A stretch of DNA of 64,000 bases, taken from Christensenella sp. UBA4675 (GTDB taxonomy: Bacteria > Bacillota > Clostridia > Christensenellales > Borkfalkiaceae). A model generated the notes under the pieces. The model was not told where the DNA came from. It searched no databases and was given only the letters and a program-made list of their open reading frames with translations. The position numbers and the translations under genes are program-made. This document shows positions 7,184-15,469 of the stretch, one piece after another (positions within the stretch are counted from its first letter, which is position 1; each line of letters opens with the position of its first letter). The stretch is taken from NCBI GenBank assembly GCA_002405165.1, contig DHLF01000013.1, positions 23,433 to 87,432 of the forward strand, given 5' to 3'.

Positions 7184-7294
7184 ATGAAAAAAAATATCGA
7201 AATCGAACGTTTAAAAATCGAAATTTCAGCTTGTTCCCCTAAAAAAGTAGGTAAATGGCTAAGAAAATTCGAAAAATATTATTCGGAACTATAA
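7184..7294 (+). CDS. Possible 36-residue protein
   Basis: An ATG-to-TAA frame encodes 36 mostly charged, helical residues (basic and acidic alternating, ending WLRKFEKYYSEL). It fills a gap of about 300 bases between convergent units. TATACT at 7172-7177 lies six bases ahead of the ATG, which would make the mRNA leaderless, but no -35 element is visible and there is no ribosome-binding site. The amino-acid composition looks protein-like. No homology is recognised. The rest of the gap, 7101-7183, is A/T-rich with no other signal seen. Confidence 0.25.
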   Translation: MKKNIEIERLKIEISACSPKKVGKWLRKFEKYYSEL

Positions 7295-7315
7295 AATTTT
7301 TAGTAAAAATACCGG

Positions 7316-8179
7316 TTAAAAATCCCATTCGGGAACGTATTTTTTATCCGCGCTTTCTCTTTCTTGAATAAAGCAGTTTTTTAAGTTTAAAGAAAATAAT
7401 TTTTCTTCCGCTCTTAAAATTTCGTTTTTAGTCAAAACGCGTTTAAGCTCGTTTTTATTTTGCAAGTTACCAAAAGGAATATACTGCGTCATAAGCGAAA
7501 AATAAGCGTTGTCGCCGATATTATCTTTAAACCAGTCTAAAATTTTAAAAGTTTCGTCAACGTTTTGCGGAAGAACCAAATGTCTTACAATTACGCCTTG
7601 TTTTATTAGTCCGTTTTCGATAATTAAGGGTTTAGCCTTTACCATTTCATTTACGGCTTTCGCCGTTATTTCGAAATAATCTTTTTTCCCGCAATACCTT
7701 TCGGCTCTTTTGGGTGAAAAAAATTTTAAATCGGTTAAATAAACGTCTATAAAAGAATTCGTTTTTCTAACTGTTTCTACTTTTTCGTAGCCCGACGTAT
7801 TGCTGATTATCGGAATTTCGGGCTTGTAAGAAGAAAATATTTTTTCTAAAATTTCAAAATAATGGGTAGGATTAACCAAATTTAAGTTGTGTACGCCCGT
7901 TTTTTTAAGTTCTTCGCAAATTTCTATAAATTCTTTATCGGAAATTTCTTTGCCCGTAAGATTTCTTGAAACGGGATAATTTTGACAAAACGCGCATTGT
8001 AAGGGGCAACCGCAAAAAAATATCGCGCCCGAACCTTTATTCCCGCTTATTAAAGGTTCTTCGTAGTAAAAAGGCGAATATTTTGCTATTTTTAAATTTT
8101 TCCCCACTAAACATCTTCCGTTTTTTGAAATTCTATCCGCATTGCAAGAGTTAGGGCAAATATTACATAAGTTTTCCAT
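7316..8179 (-). CDS. Radical SAM protein of the PflX family (COG1313)
   Basis: A 287-residue protein resembling pyruvate formate-lyase activating enzymes of the uncharacterised PflX group. The [4Fe-4S]/SAM motif CPLQCAFC (C58, C62, C65) is intact, and an N-terminal cysteine set (C5, C8, C12, C23) may bind an extra cluster. GNKGSGAIFFCGCPLQC and the following NLVNPTHY are typical of the family. The open frame extends 12 codons further to 8215, but that start lies inside the promoter, so ATG at 8179 is chosen. The transcript would then be essentially leaderless. The family activates glycyl radical enzymes only by analogy; its substrate is not established and none is encoded nearby. Confidence 0.8.
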   Translation of the reverse strand: MENLCNICPNSCNADRISKNGRCLVGKNLKIAKYSPFYYEEPLISGNKGSGAIFFCGCPLQCAFCQNYPVSRNLTGKEISDKEFIEICEELKKTGVHNLNLVNPTHYFEILEKIFSSYKPEIPIISNTSGYEKVETVRKTNSFIDVYLTDLKFFSPKRAERYCGKKDYFEITAKAVNEMVKAKPLIIENGLIKQGVIVRHLVLPQNVDETFKILDWFKDNIGDNAYFSLMTQYIPFGNLQNKNELKRVLTKNEILRAEEKLFSLNLKNCFIQERESADKKYVPEWDF

Positions 8180-8186
8180 AAAGAAA

Positions 8187-8215
8187 ATTATATCATTTTT
8201 GTATTTGGTTGACAA
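8187..8215 (-). promoter_or_regulatory. Promoter of the radical SAM gene, overlapping the metK promoter
   Basis: On the minus strand TTGTCA (8215-8210), a 17-base spacer and TATAAT (8192-8187). Only seven bases separate the -10 box from the ATG at 8179. Its -35 box overlaps the metK -35 box in the antisense direction by five bases. Confidence 0.65.
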
Positions 8216-8237
8216 ACGTTTAATAAAAGTTTATCAT
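8209..8237 (+). promoter_or_regulatory. metK promoter
   Basis: TTGACA (8209-8214), a 17-base spacer and TATCAT (8232-8237). The predicted start at about 8244 coincides with the first base of an eight-bp hairpin, AATGCGTT (8244-8251) / AACGCATT (8258-8265), at the very 5' end of the mRNA. No SAM riboswitch fits in the 47-base leader. Confidence 0.7.
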
Positions 8238-8290
8238 AATAATAATGCGTTTTGTTTAACGCATTATAAAGGAAATGAACGGAGAAACTT

Positions 8291-9460
8291 ATGAAAAAAC
8301 TTTTTACAAGCGAAAGCGTTACCGAAGGACATCCCGATAAGGTTTGCGACAGCATTGCCGACGCTATACTCGACGACATTATTTCGCAGGATAAAAATTC
8401 GAGAGTTGCCATAGAAGTTTGTGCCACTACCGATTTTTTATTGATAATGGGTGAAGTTACCACTTCCGCAAAATGCGATTATGAGAAAATAGCAAGGCAA
8501 ACCGTTAAAAATATCGGATACACCGAAAAGGGAATAGGTTTTGATTGGGAAAGTTTAAAAATACTTATAAATATAAAATCGCAAAGTCCTGATATAGCTA
8601 TGGGTGTAAATGATTCGGTAGAGTACCGCCAAAACGGTGCCGATATTGCCGAAAAAACGGGTGCGGGCGACCAAGGAATGATGTTTGGTTATGCGTGCGA
8701 TCAAACGGAAGAACTTATGCCCCTGCCTATAATTCTAGCACATAAATTAACCGAAAAACTTACCGAAGTAAGAAAAAACGGAGAAATAAATTATTTAAGA
8801 CCGGACGGAAAATCTCAAGTTACGGTTGAGTATGAAAACGGCAAACCTATAAGGGTAGACGCAGTGGTATTGTCAACTCAACACACGCCCGAAGTAGATA
8901 TGGAAACGCTTAAAAGAGATATTAAAGAGAAGGTAATTTTTTGTTGCATACCCCCTGATTTGCTAGATGAAAATACTAAATATTTTATAAATCCTACCGG
9001 CAGATTCGAAGTGGGCGGACCTATGGGAGATTCAGGTCTTACAGGTAGAAAAATAATTGTAGACACATATGGGGGGTATTGCGCTCACGGTGGCGGTTCT
9101 TTCAGTGGAAAAGACCCCACAAAAGTTGACAGAAGTGCTACTTATTACGCAAGATACGTCGCTAAAAACATAGTAAAAGCAGGGCTTGCGAAAGAATGTT
9201 TTATAGAAGTTGCGTACGCTATAGGAGTAGCTCGTCCCGTATCGTTATTCGTAAATACTAACGGAACGGGAGTGGTTAGCGATAAAAAATTGGCGGAAAT
9301 TATTTTAAAGGAATTCGATTTTAGACCGCATTCGATAATAGAAAAATTGCAATTAAGAACGCCTATTTACAAAAAAACAACTAACTACGGTCATTTTGGG
9401 AAAAAAGATTTAAGTTGGGAGCAAACCGATTCCGTCGAAAAATTAAAAAAATATTTATAA
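8291..9460 (+). CDS. metK: S-adenosylmethionine synthetase
   Basis: A 389-residue MetK that makes SAM from methionine and ATP in the cytoplasm. The N-terminal [20 protein letters not shown] is the family start. [12 protein letters not shown] and the P-loop-like [16 protein letters not shown] carry the signature motifs of the ATP and methionine sites, and the length is normal. GGAG lies a few bases before the ATG. It has its own promoter and a strong terminator, so it is monocistronic. The SAM made here would feed the radical SAM enzymes in the window (the divergent gene and rimO). Confidence 0.97.
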   Translation: MKKLFTSESVTEGHPDKVCDSIADAILDDIISQDKNSRVAIEVCATTDFLLIMGEVTTSAKCDYEKIARQTVKNIGYTEKGIGFDWESLKILINIKSQSPDIAMGVNDSVEYRQNGADIAEKTGAGDQGMMFGYACDQTEELMPLPIILAHKLTEKLTEVRKNGEINYLRPDGKSQVTVEYENGKPIRVDAVVLSTQHTPEVDMETLKRDIKEKVIFCCIPPDLLDENTKYFINPTGRFEVGGPMGDSGLTGRKIIVDTYGGYCAHGGGSFSGKDPTKVDRSATYYARYVAKNIVKAGLAKECFIEVAYAIGVARPVSLFVNTNGTGVVSDKKLAEIILKEFDFRPHSIIEKLQLRTPIYKKTTNYGHFGKKDLSWEQTDSVEKLKKYL

Positions 9461-9465
9461 TCGTT

Positions 9466-9511
9466 TTAGGTTTATCTTGACTTTTTAAAGTTGATAAACC
9501 TAATATTTTTT
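9466..9511 (+). terminator. metK terminator
   Basis: An 11-bp perfect stem, TTAGGTTTATC (9466-9476) / GATAAACCTAA (9493-9503), with a 16-base loop, followed by T-rich sequence. The -35 box of the next gene lies inside the loop. Confidence 0.75.
9477..9506 (+). promoter_or_regulatory. comFC promoter inside the metK terminator
   Basis: TTGACT (9477-9482), 18-base spacer, TAATAT (9501-9506). The ATG of the next gene is at 9516, nine bases after the -10 box, so the transcript would have almost no leader and no ribosome-binding site. Confidence 0.5.
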
Positions 9512-9515
9512 ACTT

Positions 9516-10304
9516 ATGATTAAAGACTTGTTTTTTAATTTAAAATTAACGTGCAATGCTTGCGGTTGTGAAATTTTCGCAGGGTATTTTTGTAAGGAAT
9601 GTGCCGAAAAAATGAAAATAAACGACAAATATTGTTTTAAATGCGGAAGGAGCGTTATAAGCGAAGGAAATATTTGTTCGTTTTGTTACGGGAAAGGTCA
9701 GTTTTATGAAAAGTCGCGTAGTGCGTTTTTGTATATAGAACCCGTTTCAATGCTTATTAAGAGTATGAAATTTAACGGTAAGAAATATTTGGCGGATATT
9801 TTCGGCGAAATTCTAGCTCCTTTCGTCATTAAAGAATTTGCGGACGCCGATTTAATCACTTACGTTCCGATGCACAAAAAGGATTTAAGGAAAAGGGGAT
9901 ACAATCAAACGTATCTTATTGCAAAAAAGATATGCTTACTTACCGGATATAAGTTTTCCGACGTTTTAGAAAAGACCGTTAGAACCAAAAAGCAAATAAA
10001 GTTAAATAAAAACGAAAGATTATTCAACTTAAAGCAAGCTTTTAGCGTAAAAGACAAAAACGAAATAAAATATAAAAACGTGCTGGTAATAGACGACGTT
10101 TTAACTACCGGCGCGACTGCGGAAGCTATAAGCGAGCGTTTGTATAGAGCAGGAGCGGAAACGGTTTACGTTTTAACGGTTGCTTCCGTCGGAGAGCGAG
10201 AAATGAAACGTAAAGAAGAAAAGAAAAACGGCAAAGAACTCTCATTTTTTGGCAAAATTTTCAAAAAAAAGTGTTTACATAAAGAGAAAAATAGTGTAAA
10301 ATAA
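9516..10304 (+). CDS. comFC: ComF-family phosphoribosyltransferase-like protein
   Basis: A 262-residue ComFC/GntX-type protein implicated in DNA uptake. Four CxxC pairs in the first 55 residues form the zinc-finger part, and the C-terminal half is a type I phosphoribosyltransferase fold with the PRPP-binding motif VLVIDDVLTTGATA near residues 190-203 and a preceding KRGYNQ. The last 30 residues are Lys-rich and not conserved in the family. No Shine-Dalgarno sequence precedes the ATG; the promoter geometry suggests a leaderless mRNA. In competent Bacillota it acts in the cytoplasm in processing incoming single-stranded DNA; comEC and an MBL gene are 5 kb downstream. Confidence 0.85.
   Translation: MIKDLFFNLKLTCNACGCEIFAGYFCKECAEKMKINDKYCFKCGRSVISEGNICSFCYGKGQFYEKSRSAFLYIEPVSMLIKSMKFNGKKYLADIFGEILAPFVIKEFADADLITYVPMHKKDLRKRGYNQTYLIAKKICLLTGYKFSDVLEKTVRTKKQIKLNKNERLFNLKQAFSVKDKNEIKYKNVLVIDDVLTTGATAEAISERLYRAGAETVYVLTVASVGEREMKRKEEKKNGKELSFFGKIFKKKCLHKEKNSVK
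10274..10302 (+). promoter_or_regulatory. secA promoter
   Basis: TTTACA (10274-10279), 17-base spacer, TAAAAT (10297-10302), located within the last codons of comFC. It predicts a leader of about 118 bases before secA, AT-rich with no recognised riboswitch. Confidence 0.6.
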
Positions 10305-10426
10305 ACGAAGCGATTTATAAAAAAAGATTTTAATATTTAAAATTGAGCGGTTTATCGTTTCGTTTTTATTTGTAAGCGAACGATAGAATTTTAAAACGAA
10401 GATAAAATTTAAAAACGGAGAAATAA

Positions 10427-13111
10427 ATGGGACTAATAAAATTTATTTTAAGCCACGATTCAAGAGCGAGCCTTAAAAGAATAAGCGCGACTGCGGATAA
10501 AATTATCGCAATGGAAAACGTTTATTCTTCTATGACGGACGCCGAGTTAAAAGAACAAACGGAAATTTTTAAGAAAAGAATTTCTGACGGAGAAAAATTA
10601 GATTCTATTTTACCCGAAGCTTTTGCCGTCGTAAGAGAAGCGAGCGGTAGGGTACTGAATATGAAACACTATAAAGTCCAGCTAATGGGCGGTATATGCG
10701 TTCATCAAGGTAGAATAGCAGAACTAAAAACAGGTGAAGGTAAAACCCTAATGGCTACTCTTCCCGCATATTTAAACGCATTGACGGGTAAAGGCGTACA
10801 CATAGTAACCGTAAACGATTACCTTGCTAAAAGAGATGCGGAATGGATGGGAAAAGTTTATCGCTTTTTAGGTTTAACCGTAGGCGTAAACATTCACGAC
10901 TTAACCGACGAGCAAAAAAGAGAAGCTTATAATTGCGATATAACTTATGGTACTAATAACGAGTACGGATTTGATTATTTAAGAGATAATCTTAAAAAAT
11001 CTATGTCCCAAATGGTACAAAGGGGCTTAAATTTCGCAATCGTGGACGAGGTAGACTCTATTTTAATCGACGAAGCGAGAACGCCTTTAATAATTTCGGG
11101 AAGGGGACAAAAATCTTCTACTTTATATTTCGACGCAAATCGTTTCGTTAAAACTTTAATCCCCGACGAAGATTACACCGTAGATATAAAAGAAAAGAAC
11201 GTTCAAATTACCGACCAAGGTTCTAGAAAAGCCGAAAAGTTTTTCCACGTAGACAATATTGCGGACGTAACGAATGCGGAATTAAACCACCACATTCAAC
11301 AAGCTTTAAAAGCTCACACGTTGTTTAAAAAAGACGAAGACTATATTGTAAGCGACGGAGAAATTATAATCGTTGACGAATTTACGGGAAGACTTATGAT
11401 GGGAAGACGTTACAGCGAAGGTTTACACCAAGCCATAGAAGCTAAAGAAAACGTTACTATCAGAAACGAAAACCAAACTTACGCAACTATAACTTTCCAA
11501 AACTATTTTAGACTTTACACAAAACTTTCGGGTATGACGGGAACGGCTAAAACCGAAGAAGAAGAGTTTAAAACTATTTACGGTTTAGACGTTTTGGAAA
11601 TTCCTACGAACAAACCTATGCAAAGAAAAGATATGCCCGATATGGTCTTTTCCACCGAAAAGGGTAAAATGCAGGCTATCGTAAACGAAATTGTTAAAGT
11701 TCATGAAACGGGACAACCCGTTTTGGTTGGTACTGTTACGGTTGAAAGGTCAGAAGAAATCTCTAAACAATTACTAAGAAATAGAATAAGACATAATATA
11801 TTAAACGCAAAAAATCACCAAAGAGAAGCTGAAATTATCGCACAAGCGGGTAAAAAAGGCGCAGTTACCATTGCTACCAACATGGCAGGCCGTGGTACGG
11901 ATATTTTGCTCGGCGGCAACCCCGAATATTTAGCTAAACAAGATTTAAGAAATAAGGGTATTGCGGAAGAAGATATAGATATGGCGTCTTCGTTCGTTCA
12001 AGACGTTTCGGACGAAATTAAAGCTTTAAGAGAAGAATACAATAAACTTTTAGAAGAACACAAAAAAGTAACCGACGCCGAAAAGGAAGAAGTTATTAAA
12101 GCGGGCGGTCTTTACATTTTAGGTACGGAAAGGCACGAGTCTAGACGTATAGACAACCAGTTAAGAGGTAGAGCAGGTCGTCAAGGCGATCCCGGGAAAT
12201 CTCAATTTTTTATCTCTCTAGAAGACGATTTAGCAAGAAGATTCGGCGGGGAAAGAATGAAAAGATTGTATTCTATGTTTAAAATAGACGAATACACTCC
12301 GATTCAGTCTAAAATGTTGTCTAGAAGCATAGAAAACGCACAAAGAACCATAGAGGGGCAAAACTTCGGAATAAGAAGAAACGTTATTCAGTACGATGAC
12401 GTTATGAACACTCAAAGAATGGTTATTTACGAAGAGCGTATGAAAGTTTTAAGGGGTGAAAACGTTCACGAAAACATATTAAAACTTATCCCCGATTACG
12501 TTGAAAGAGTAGTAAAAGAGTGCGTAGATTATTCTCAAAATTTAACTAAATGGGATTATGAAAAATTAAACAGAGTTCTACAAGATAAAGTTTTGCCTTT
12601 GGGAATAGAATTTTTGGACGAAGATAAATGCGCTAAATGGGATTACGAGTATTTTATGAAAAAATTACTCGATAAAACTATCGACGAATACGAAAAGAAG
12701 ATTACAAGATATAGAGAAGAAGAAAATATCGACTACTACGCTATTGAAAGGGACGTTCTTTTAACCAATGTAGATAAAAAGTGGATAGACCATATCGACA
12801 ATATGGATAGGCTAAAAAGGGGAATTTCTTTAAGAAGTTTCGCTAACGAAGACCCGATAAATCCTTTCAAGAGAGAAGGTCTTGAAATGTTTGAGGAAAT
12901 GGTAGAATCCATTCAAACGGATACCGTATTCTTGCTTTTAAAAATGGAACTTCGAAAAGAGCCAGTTCGTAAGTCTGCTCCCACTAATTTACAAGCGTCG
13001 AACGGCGGAAACGTTACTGTGAGAAAAAATGCTGTTAAAGAAATAGGAAGAAACGATCCCTGTCCTTGTGGTAGTGGGAAGAAATACAAAAACTGTTGCG
13101 GTAGAAAGTAA
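10427..13111 (+). CDS. secA: Preprotein translocase ATPase SecA
   Basis: An 894-residue SecA, the motor that pushes unfolded preproteins through SecYEG. It has Walker A TGEGKT (residues 102-107), IVDEVDSILIDEARTPLIISG for motif II, TIATNMAGRGTDI and LRGRAGRQGDPG of the second nucleotide-binding fold, the helical scaffold, and the C-terminal zinc-binding tail DPCPCGSGKKYKNCC that contacts SecB or ribosomes. Length is normal. GGAG precedes the start. It has its own promoter and ends in a strong terminator. Substrates encoded nearby include envelope proteins processed by the Lgt and signal peptidase of this window. Confidence 0.98.
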   Translation: MGLIKFILSHDSRASLKRISATADKIIAMENVYSSMTDAELKEQTEIFKKRISDGEKLDSILPEAFAVVREASGRVLNMKHYKVQLMGGICVHQGRIAELKTGEGKTLMATLPAYLNALTGKGVHIVTVNDYLAKRDAEWMGKVYRFLGLTVGVNIHDLTDEQKREAYNCDITYGTNNEYGFDYLRDNLKKSMSQMVQRGLNFAIVDEVDSILIDEARTPLIISGRGQKSSTLYFDANRFVKTLIPDEDYTVDIKEKNVQITDQGSRKAEKFFHVDNIADVTNAELNHHIQQALKAHTLFKKDEDYIVSDGEIIIVDEFTGRLMMGRRYSEGLHQAIEAKENVTIRNENQTYATITFQNYFRLYTKLSGMTGTAKTEEEEFKTIYGLDVLEIPTNKPMQRKDMPDMVFSTEKGKMQAIVNEIVKVHETGQPVLVGTVTVERSEEISKQLLRNRIRHNILNAKNHQREAEIIAQAGKKGAVTIATNMAGRGTDILLGGNPEYLAKQDLRNKGIAEEDIDMASSFVQDVSDEIKALREEYNKLLEEHKKVTDAEKEEVIKAGGLYILGTERHESRRIDNQLRGRAGRQGDPGKSQFFISLEDDLARRFGGERMKRLYSMFKIDEYTPIQSKMLSRSIENAQRTIEGQNFGIRRNVIQYDDVMNTQRMVIYEERMKVLRGENVHENILKLIPDYVERVVKECVDYSQNLTKWDYEKLNRVLQDKVLPLGIEFLDEDKCAKWDYEYFMKKLLDKTIDEYEKKITRYREEENIDYYAIERDVLLTNVDKKWIDHIDNMDRLKRGISLRSFANEDPINPFKREGLEMFEEMVESIQTDTVFLLLKMELRKEPVRKSAPTNLQASNGGNVTVRKNAVKEIGRNDPCPCGSGKKYKNCCGRK

Positions 13112-13132
13112 TCGACTTTATAAAAATAAGTT

Positions 13133-13176
13133 AAAAAAGTATCAATCGTTTTTAAATGCGATTGATACTTTTTTTT
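13133..13176 (+). terminator. secA terminator
   Basis: AAAAAAGTATCAATCG pairs with CGATTGATACTTTTTT around a ten-base loop, and the T-tract is eight bases. A typical strong intrinsic terminator. Confidence 0.9.
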
Positions 13177-13311
13177 ATGAAAAATATAATAAAATTTCGT
13201 GAAATTTAAATTAAACAAAAAATCTTGATTAAAATATTAAAAACATTTGAAATTGCTGTTTAATTATTTTAAATTTATATGTTTTATCTAATATTTTTTA
13301 TATTTAAAAAT

Positions 13312-14556
13312 TTACAATTCTATACCCATATCAGTTAAAGTTTTTCTTAATAAATCGGTAGAAAGTTGTTTAGATGTAACTTGATTTTTTAAACATAAAC
13401 CGCACGCAACGCCTACCGCCTGTCCCATTGCAAGGCAAATACGCATTACTCTATAAGAGGCGTGCGCCCTGTGGTCGCCCGAAATACATCTTCCCGCAAC
13501 GAATAAATTATCAAATCCTTTCGGAGTAAAACAACGATAGGGAATATCGTACGGCGTTACCGTAGGAGGTAATCCTTCTTGCTCCGATTGTCCCGCTCCG
13601 TCGGGATTATGTATGTCTAAGGGGAAGTCTGCTTTATGTACAATTCCGTCGTAAAAAGTTTTTCCGCTTAAACAATCTTCCGCCGTTAAAACGTATTCTC
13701 CTAAAATTCTTCTTGATTCCCTTATTCCGACAAATTCCGAACAAGATTTTACGGAAATATTTTCAAACCCGGGAACATATTTTTTAAGAAATTCGTTAAC
13801 TACAACCATTTGGCGTCTTAATTCTAATTCTGCTTTTGCAATTTCGTATTCGTCCAAAACGTTTACTTTATTAAGTTGCGTGGCGTTAACTATTCTTTCC
13901 CCTTGCTTTCCGTTGTTATATAACCTTACTATGTTTATGCTTGGCGGTAAAATTCCGTCTTTACAAGCTTGTCTGCACATAGATAAGTATTCTTTACCGT
14001 TTGATAGCGTTGTGTAATGTTCTTCGTGACAACAGGTAAGCGTTTGATTTTTATCTATTCCTTCTATTACGTACATTAAGCTTACGGGTTGAGTTAAACC
14101 GTCCCGATCACGACCTATTTTATATTCGCATCCCGCCTTATAACACAAATCTCCGTCGCCCGTACAATCGATAAAAAATTTTGCGTTAAAAACGTGATTA
14201 TTTGTTTTTCCATAAGCTTTAACGCTCTTAACAAAATTATCTTTTGTAGTTACTTCACTAACGGTCGTAAACAAAAATACGTCTACGTTGTTTTTTATCA
14301 ATAATTCGTGAAGAAGAAATTTTGCCTTGTTAAAATCGTAAAATTCTCCACCTAAAAGTTTTATTATTTCATCACCGAAAGTTCCCTTAGAAACGCTACC
14401 CATAATAGGTCCAACACATCCCCCCGTAAGGTTACCGCCAACGCACCCTAATCTTTCCAGTATAGCCACTTTAAAGCCTTGTCTTGCAACTGCTATTGCG
14501 GAAGAAATTCCGGCAGGACCTGCACCTGCAACAACTACATCAAAATCGTAAATCAT
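13312..14556 (-). CDS. FAD-dependent oxidoreductase (FAD_oxidored type)
   Basis: A 414-residue flavoprotein. The N-terminal dinucleotide-binding motif is VVAGAGPAGISSAIAVARQG (residues 8-27), followed by the FAD-ribose acidic residue in LER, and the C-terminal FAD-contact segment is FDNLFVAGRCISGDHRAHASYRVM. GGNLTGGCVGP after the first helix is typical of this group. Substrate unknown; relatives are annotated as FAD-dependent dehydrogenases related to the thiamine-biosynthesis and succinate dehydrogenase flavoprotein families. A minus-strand gene on its own, with AAGGAG upstream of the ATG, convergent to secA; neither neighbour hints at its pathway. Cytoplasmic, no signal peptide. Confidence 0.8.
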   Translation of the reverse strand: MIYDFDVVVAGAGPAGISSAIAVARQGFKVAILERLGCVGGNLTGGCVGPIMGSVSKGTFGDEIIKLLGGEFYDFNKAKFLLHELLIKNNVDVFLFTTVSEVTTKDNFVKSVKAYGKTNNHVFNAKFFIDCTGDGDLCYKAGCEYKIGRDRDGLTQPVSLMYVIEGIDKNQTLTCCHEEHYTTLSNGKEYLSMCRQACKDGILPPSINIVRLYNNGKQGERIVNATQLNKVNVLDEYEIAKAELELRRQMVVVNEFLKKYVPGFENISVKSCSEFVGIRESRRILGEYVLTAEDCLSGKTFYDGIVHKADFPLDIHNPDGAGQSEQEGLPPTVTPYDIPYRCFTPKGFDNLFVAGRCISGDHRAHASYRVMRICLAMGQAVGVACGLCLKNQVTSKQLSTDLLRKTLTDMGIEL

Positions 14557-14576
14557 AAAAATCTCCTTACTTTTAT

Positions 14577-14605
14577 ATTATAGTTTAATAATTTATTATA
14601 GTCAA
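14577..14605 (-). promoter_or_regulatory. Promoter of the FAD oxidoreductase gene
   Basis: On the minus strand TTGACT (14605-14600), 17-base spacer, TATAAT (14582-14577). The leader is short, with AAGGAG ahead of the ATG at 14556. Confidence 0.65.
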
Positions 14606-14699
14606 TACTTACAACAATAAATAAGACTTAAAAAATTTAAATTTTTATATATAATAATTTTATCTTTTTACTTTATATAAGTATTGTTTTATATAGGAA

Positions 14700-14728
14700 T
14701 TGACAAAAAAAGATAATTATAGTATTAT
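14700..14728 (+). promoter_or_regulatory. Promoter of the MBL hydrolase - comEC operon
   Basis: TTGACA (14700-14705), 17-base spacer, TATTAT (14723-14728), followed by AAGGTG ahead of the ATG at 14765. It is divergent from the FAD oxidoreductase promoter 95 bases away. Confidence 0.65.
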
Positions 14729-14764
14729 TATAAAATATAATAAATTTAATTATAAGGTGAAAAA

Positions 14765-15469
14765 ATGAAATTAACCGTTTTAGGAAATAACGGACCCTAT
14801 CCCGCTGAAAACGGAGCTACGAGTTCTTATTTAATGACTTTTGACGACGGGGTAAAAGTCGTTTTAGATATGGGGAGCGGGGCGTTTTCTAATTTATTAA
14901 AAAACGACAATCCAAGTTTCGTTGACGCCGTGATAATATCGCATTTGCATTATGACCATATTTCGGATTTGGGAATATATTGTTATTATCTGCAATTTAA
15001 AAGCGGTCAAAAACCTGTTTTATTTTTTCCGGAAAAAACGGAATTTACGGAAAACATAGAAAAAACGGCGACTTTTACCGTAAAATATTATAACGATTCG
15101 GATAGTTTTCAGATAGGGGAAAACATCTTTTCGTTTAAAAAAGTAAAACATCCTGTAACTACTTATGCGGTAAAAATTAAAGAAAAGGACAAAAAATTCG
15201 TTTACACGGGGGATAGTAATTTTTGCCCCGCAATAGACGAGCTTTTTTCCGATTGTAACGTCGCTTTATGCGACAGTTGTTTTTTAAGTTCGCAGTGGAA
15301 AGAAAAAGCTCCGCACATGAGCGTTAAAGGCGTTTGCGAATTAGGACAAAAATACGGCGTAAAGGTTATTTTAACGCATTTTAATCCGGAAACCGACAAA
15401 AAACTTATTGAAAAAGAAAGTTTTGGAGATTACGAGATATCGGAAATAAATAAAAGTTATACAATATGA
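14765..15469 (+). CDS. MBL-fold metal-dependent hydrolase (RNase Z-like subfamily)
   Basis: A 234-residue metallo-beta-lactamase-fold protein. The metal motif is HLHYDHISDLG (about residues 60-70), with VYTGDS near residue 146 and a final HF in LTHFNP as further ligands, which fits the YhfI/RNase Z-like branch. The exact substrate is unknown. It overlaps the comEC-like gene by four bases (ATGA), so the two are translationally coupled. That comEC-like protein lacks its own C-terminal MBL domain, so a two-protein arrangement is conceivable, although the subfamily here is not the usual ComEC-type MBL. Confidence 0.8.
   Translation: MKLTVLGNNGPYPAENGATSSYLMTFDDGVKVVLDMGSGAFSNLLKNDNPSFVDAVIISHLHYDHISDLGIYCYYLQFKSGQKPVLFFPEKTEFTENIEKTATFTVKYYNDSDSFQIGENIFSFKKVKHPVTTYAVKIKEKDKKFVYTGDSNFCPAIDELFSDCNVALCDSCFLSSQWKEKAPHMSVKGVCELGQKYGVKVILTHFNPETDKKLIEKESFGDYEISEINKSYTI

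Noticed and set aside
8180..8215. Earlier start for the radical SAM gene giving 12 extra residues
   Set aside because: The extra codons lie within the -35/-10 promoter region for the gene, and the cysteine-rich family start fits the ATG at 8179.
8238..8290. SAM riboswitch ahead of metK
   Set aside because: The leader is only about 47 bases and contains one short hairpin, too little for any known SAM riboswitch.
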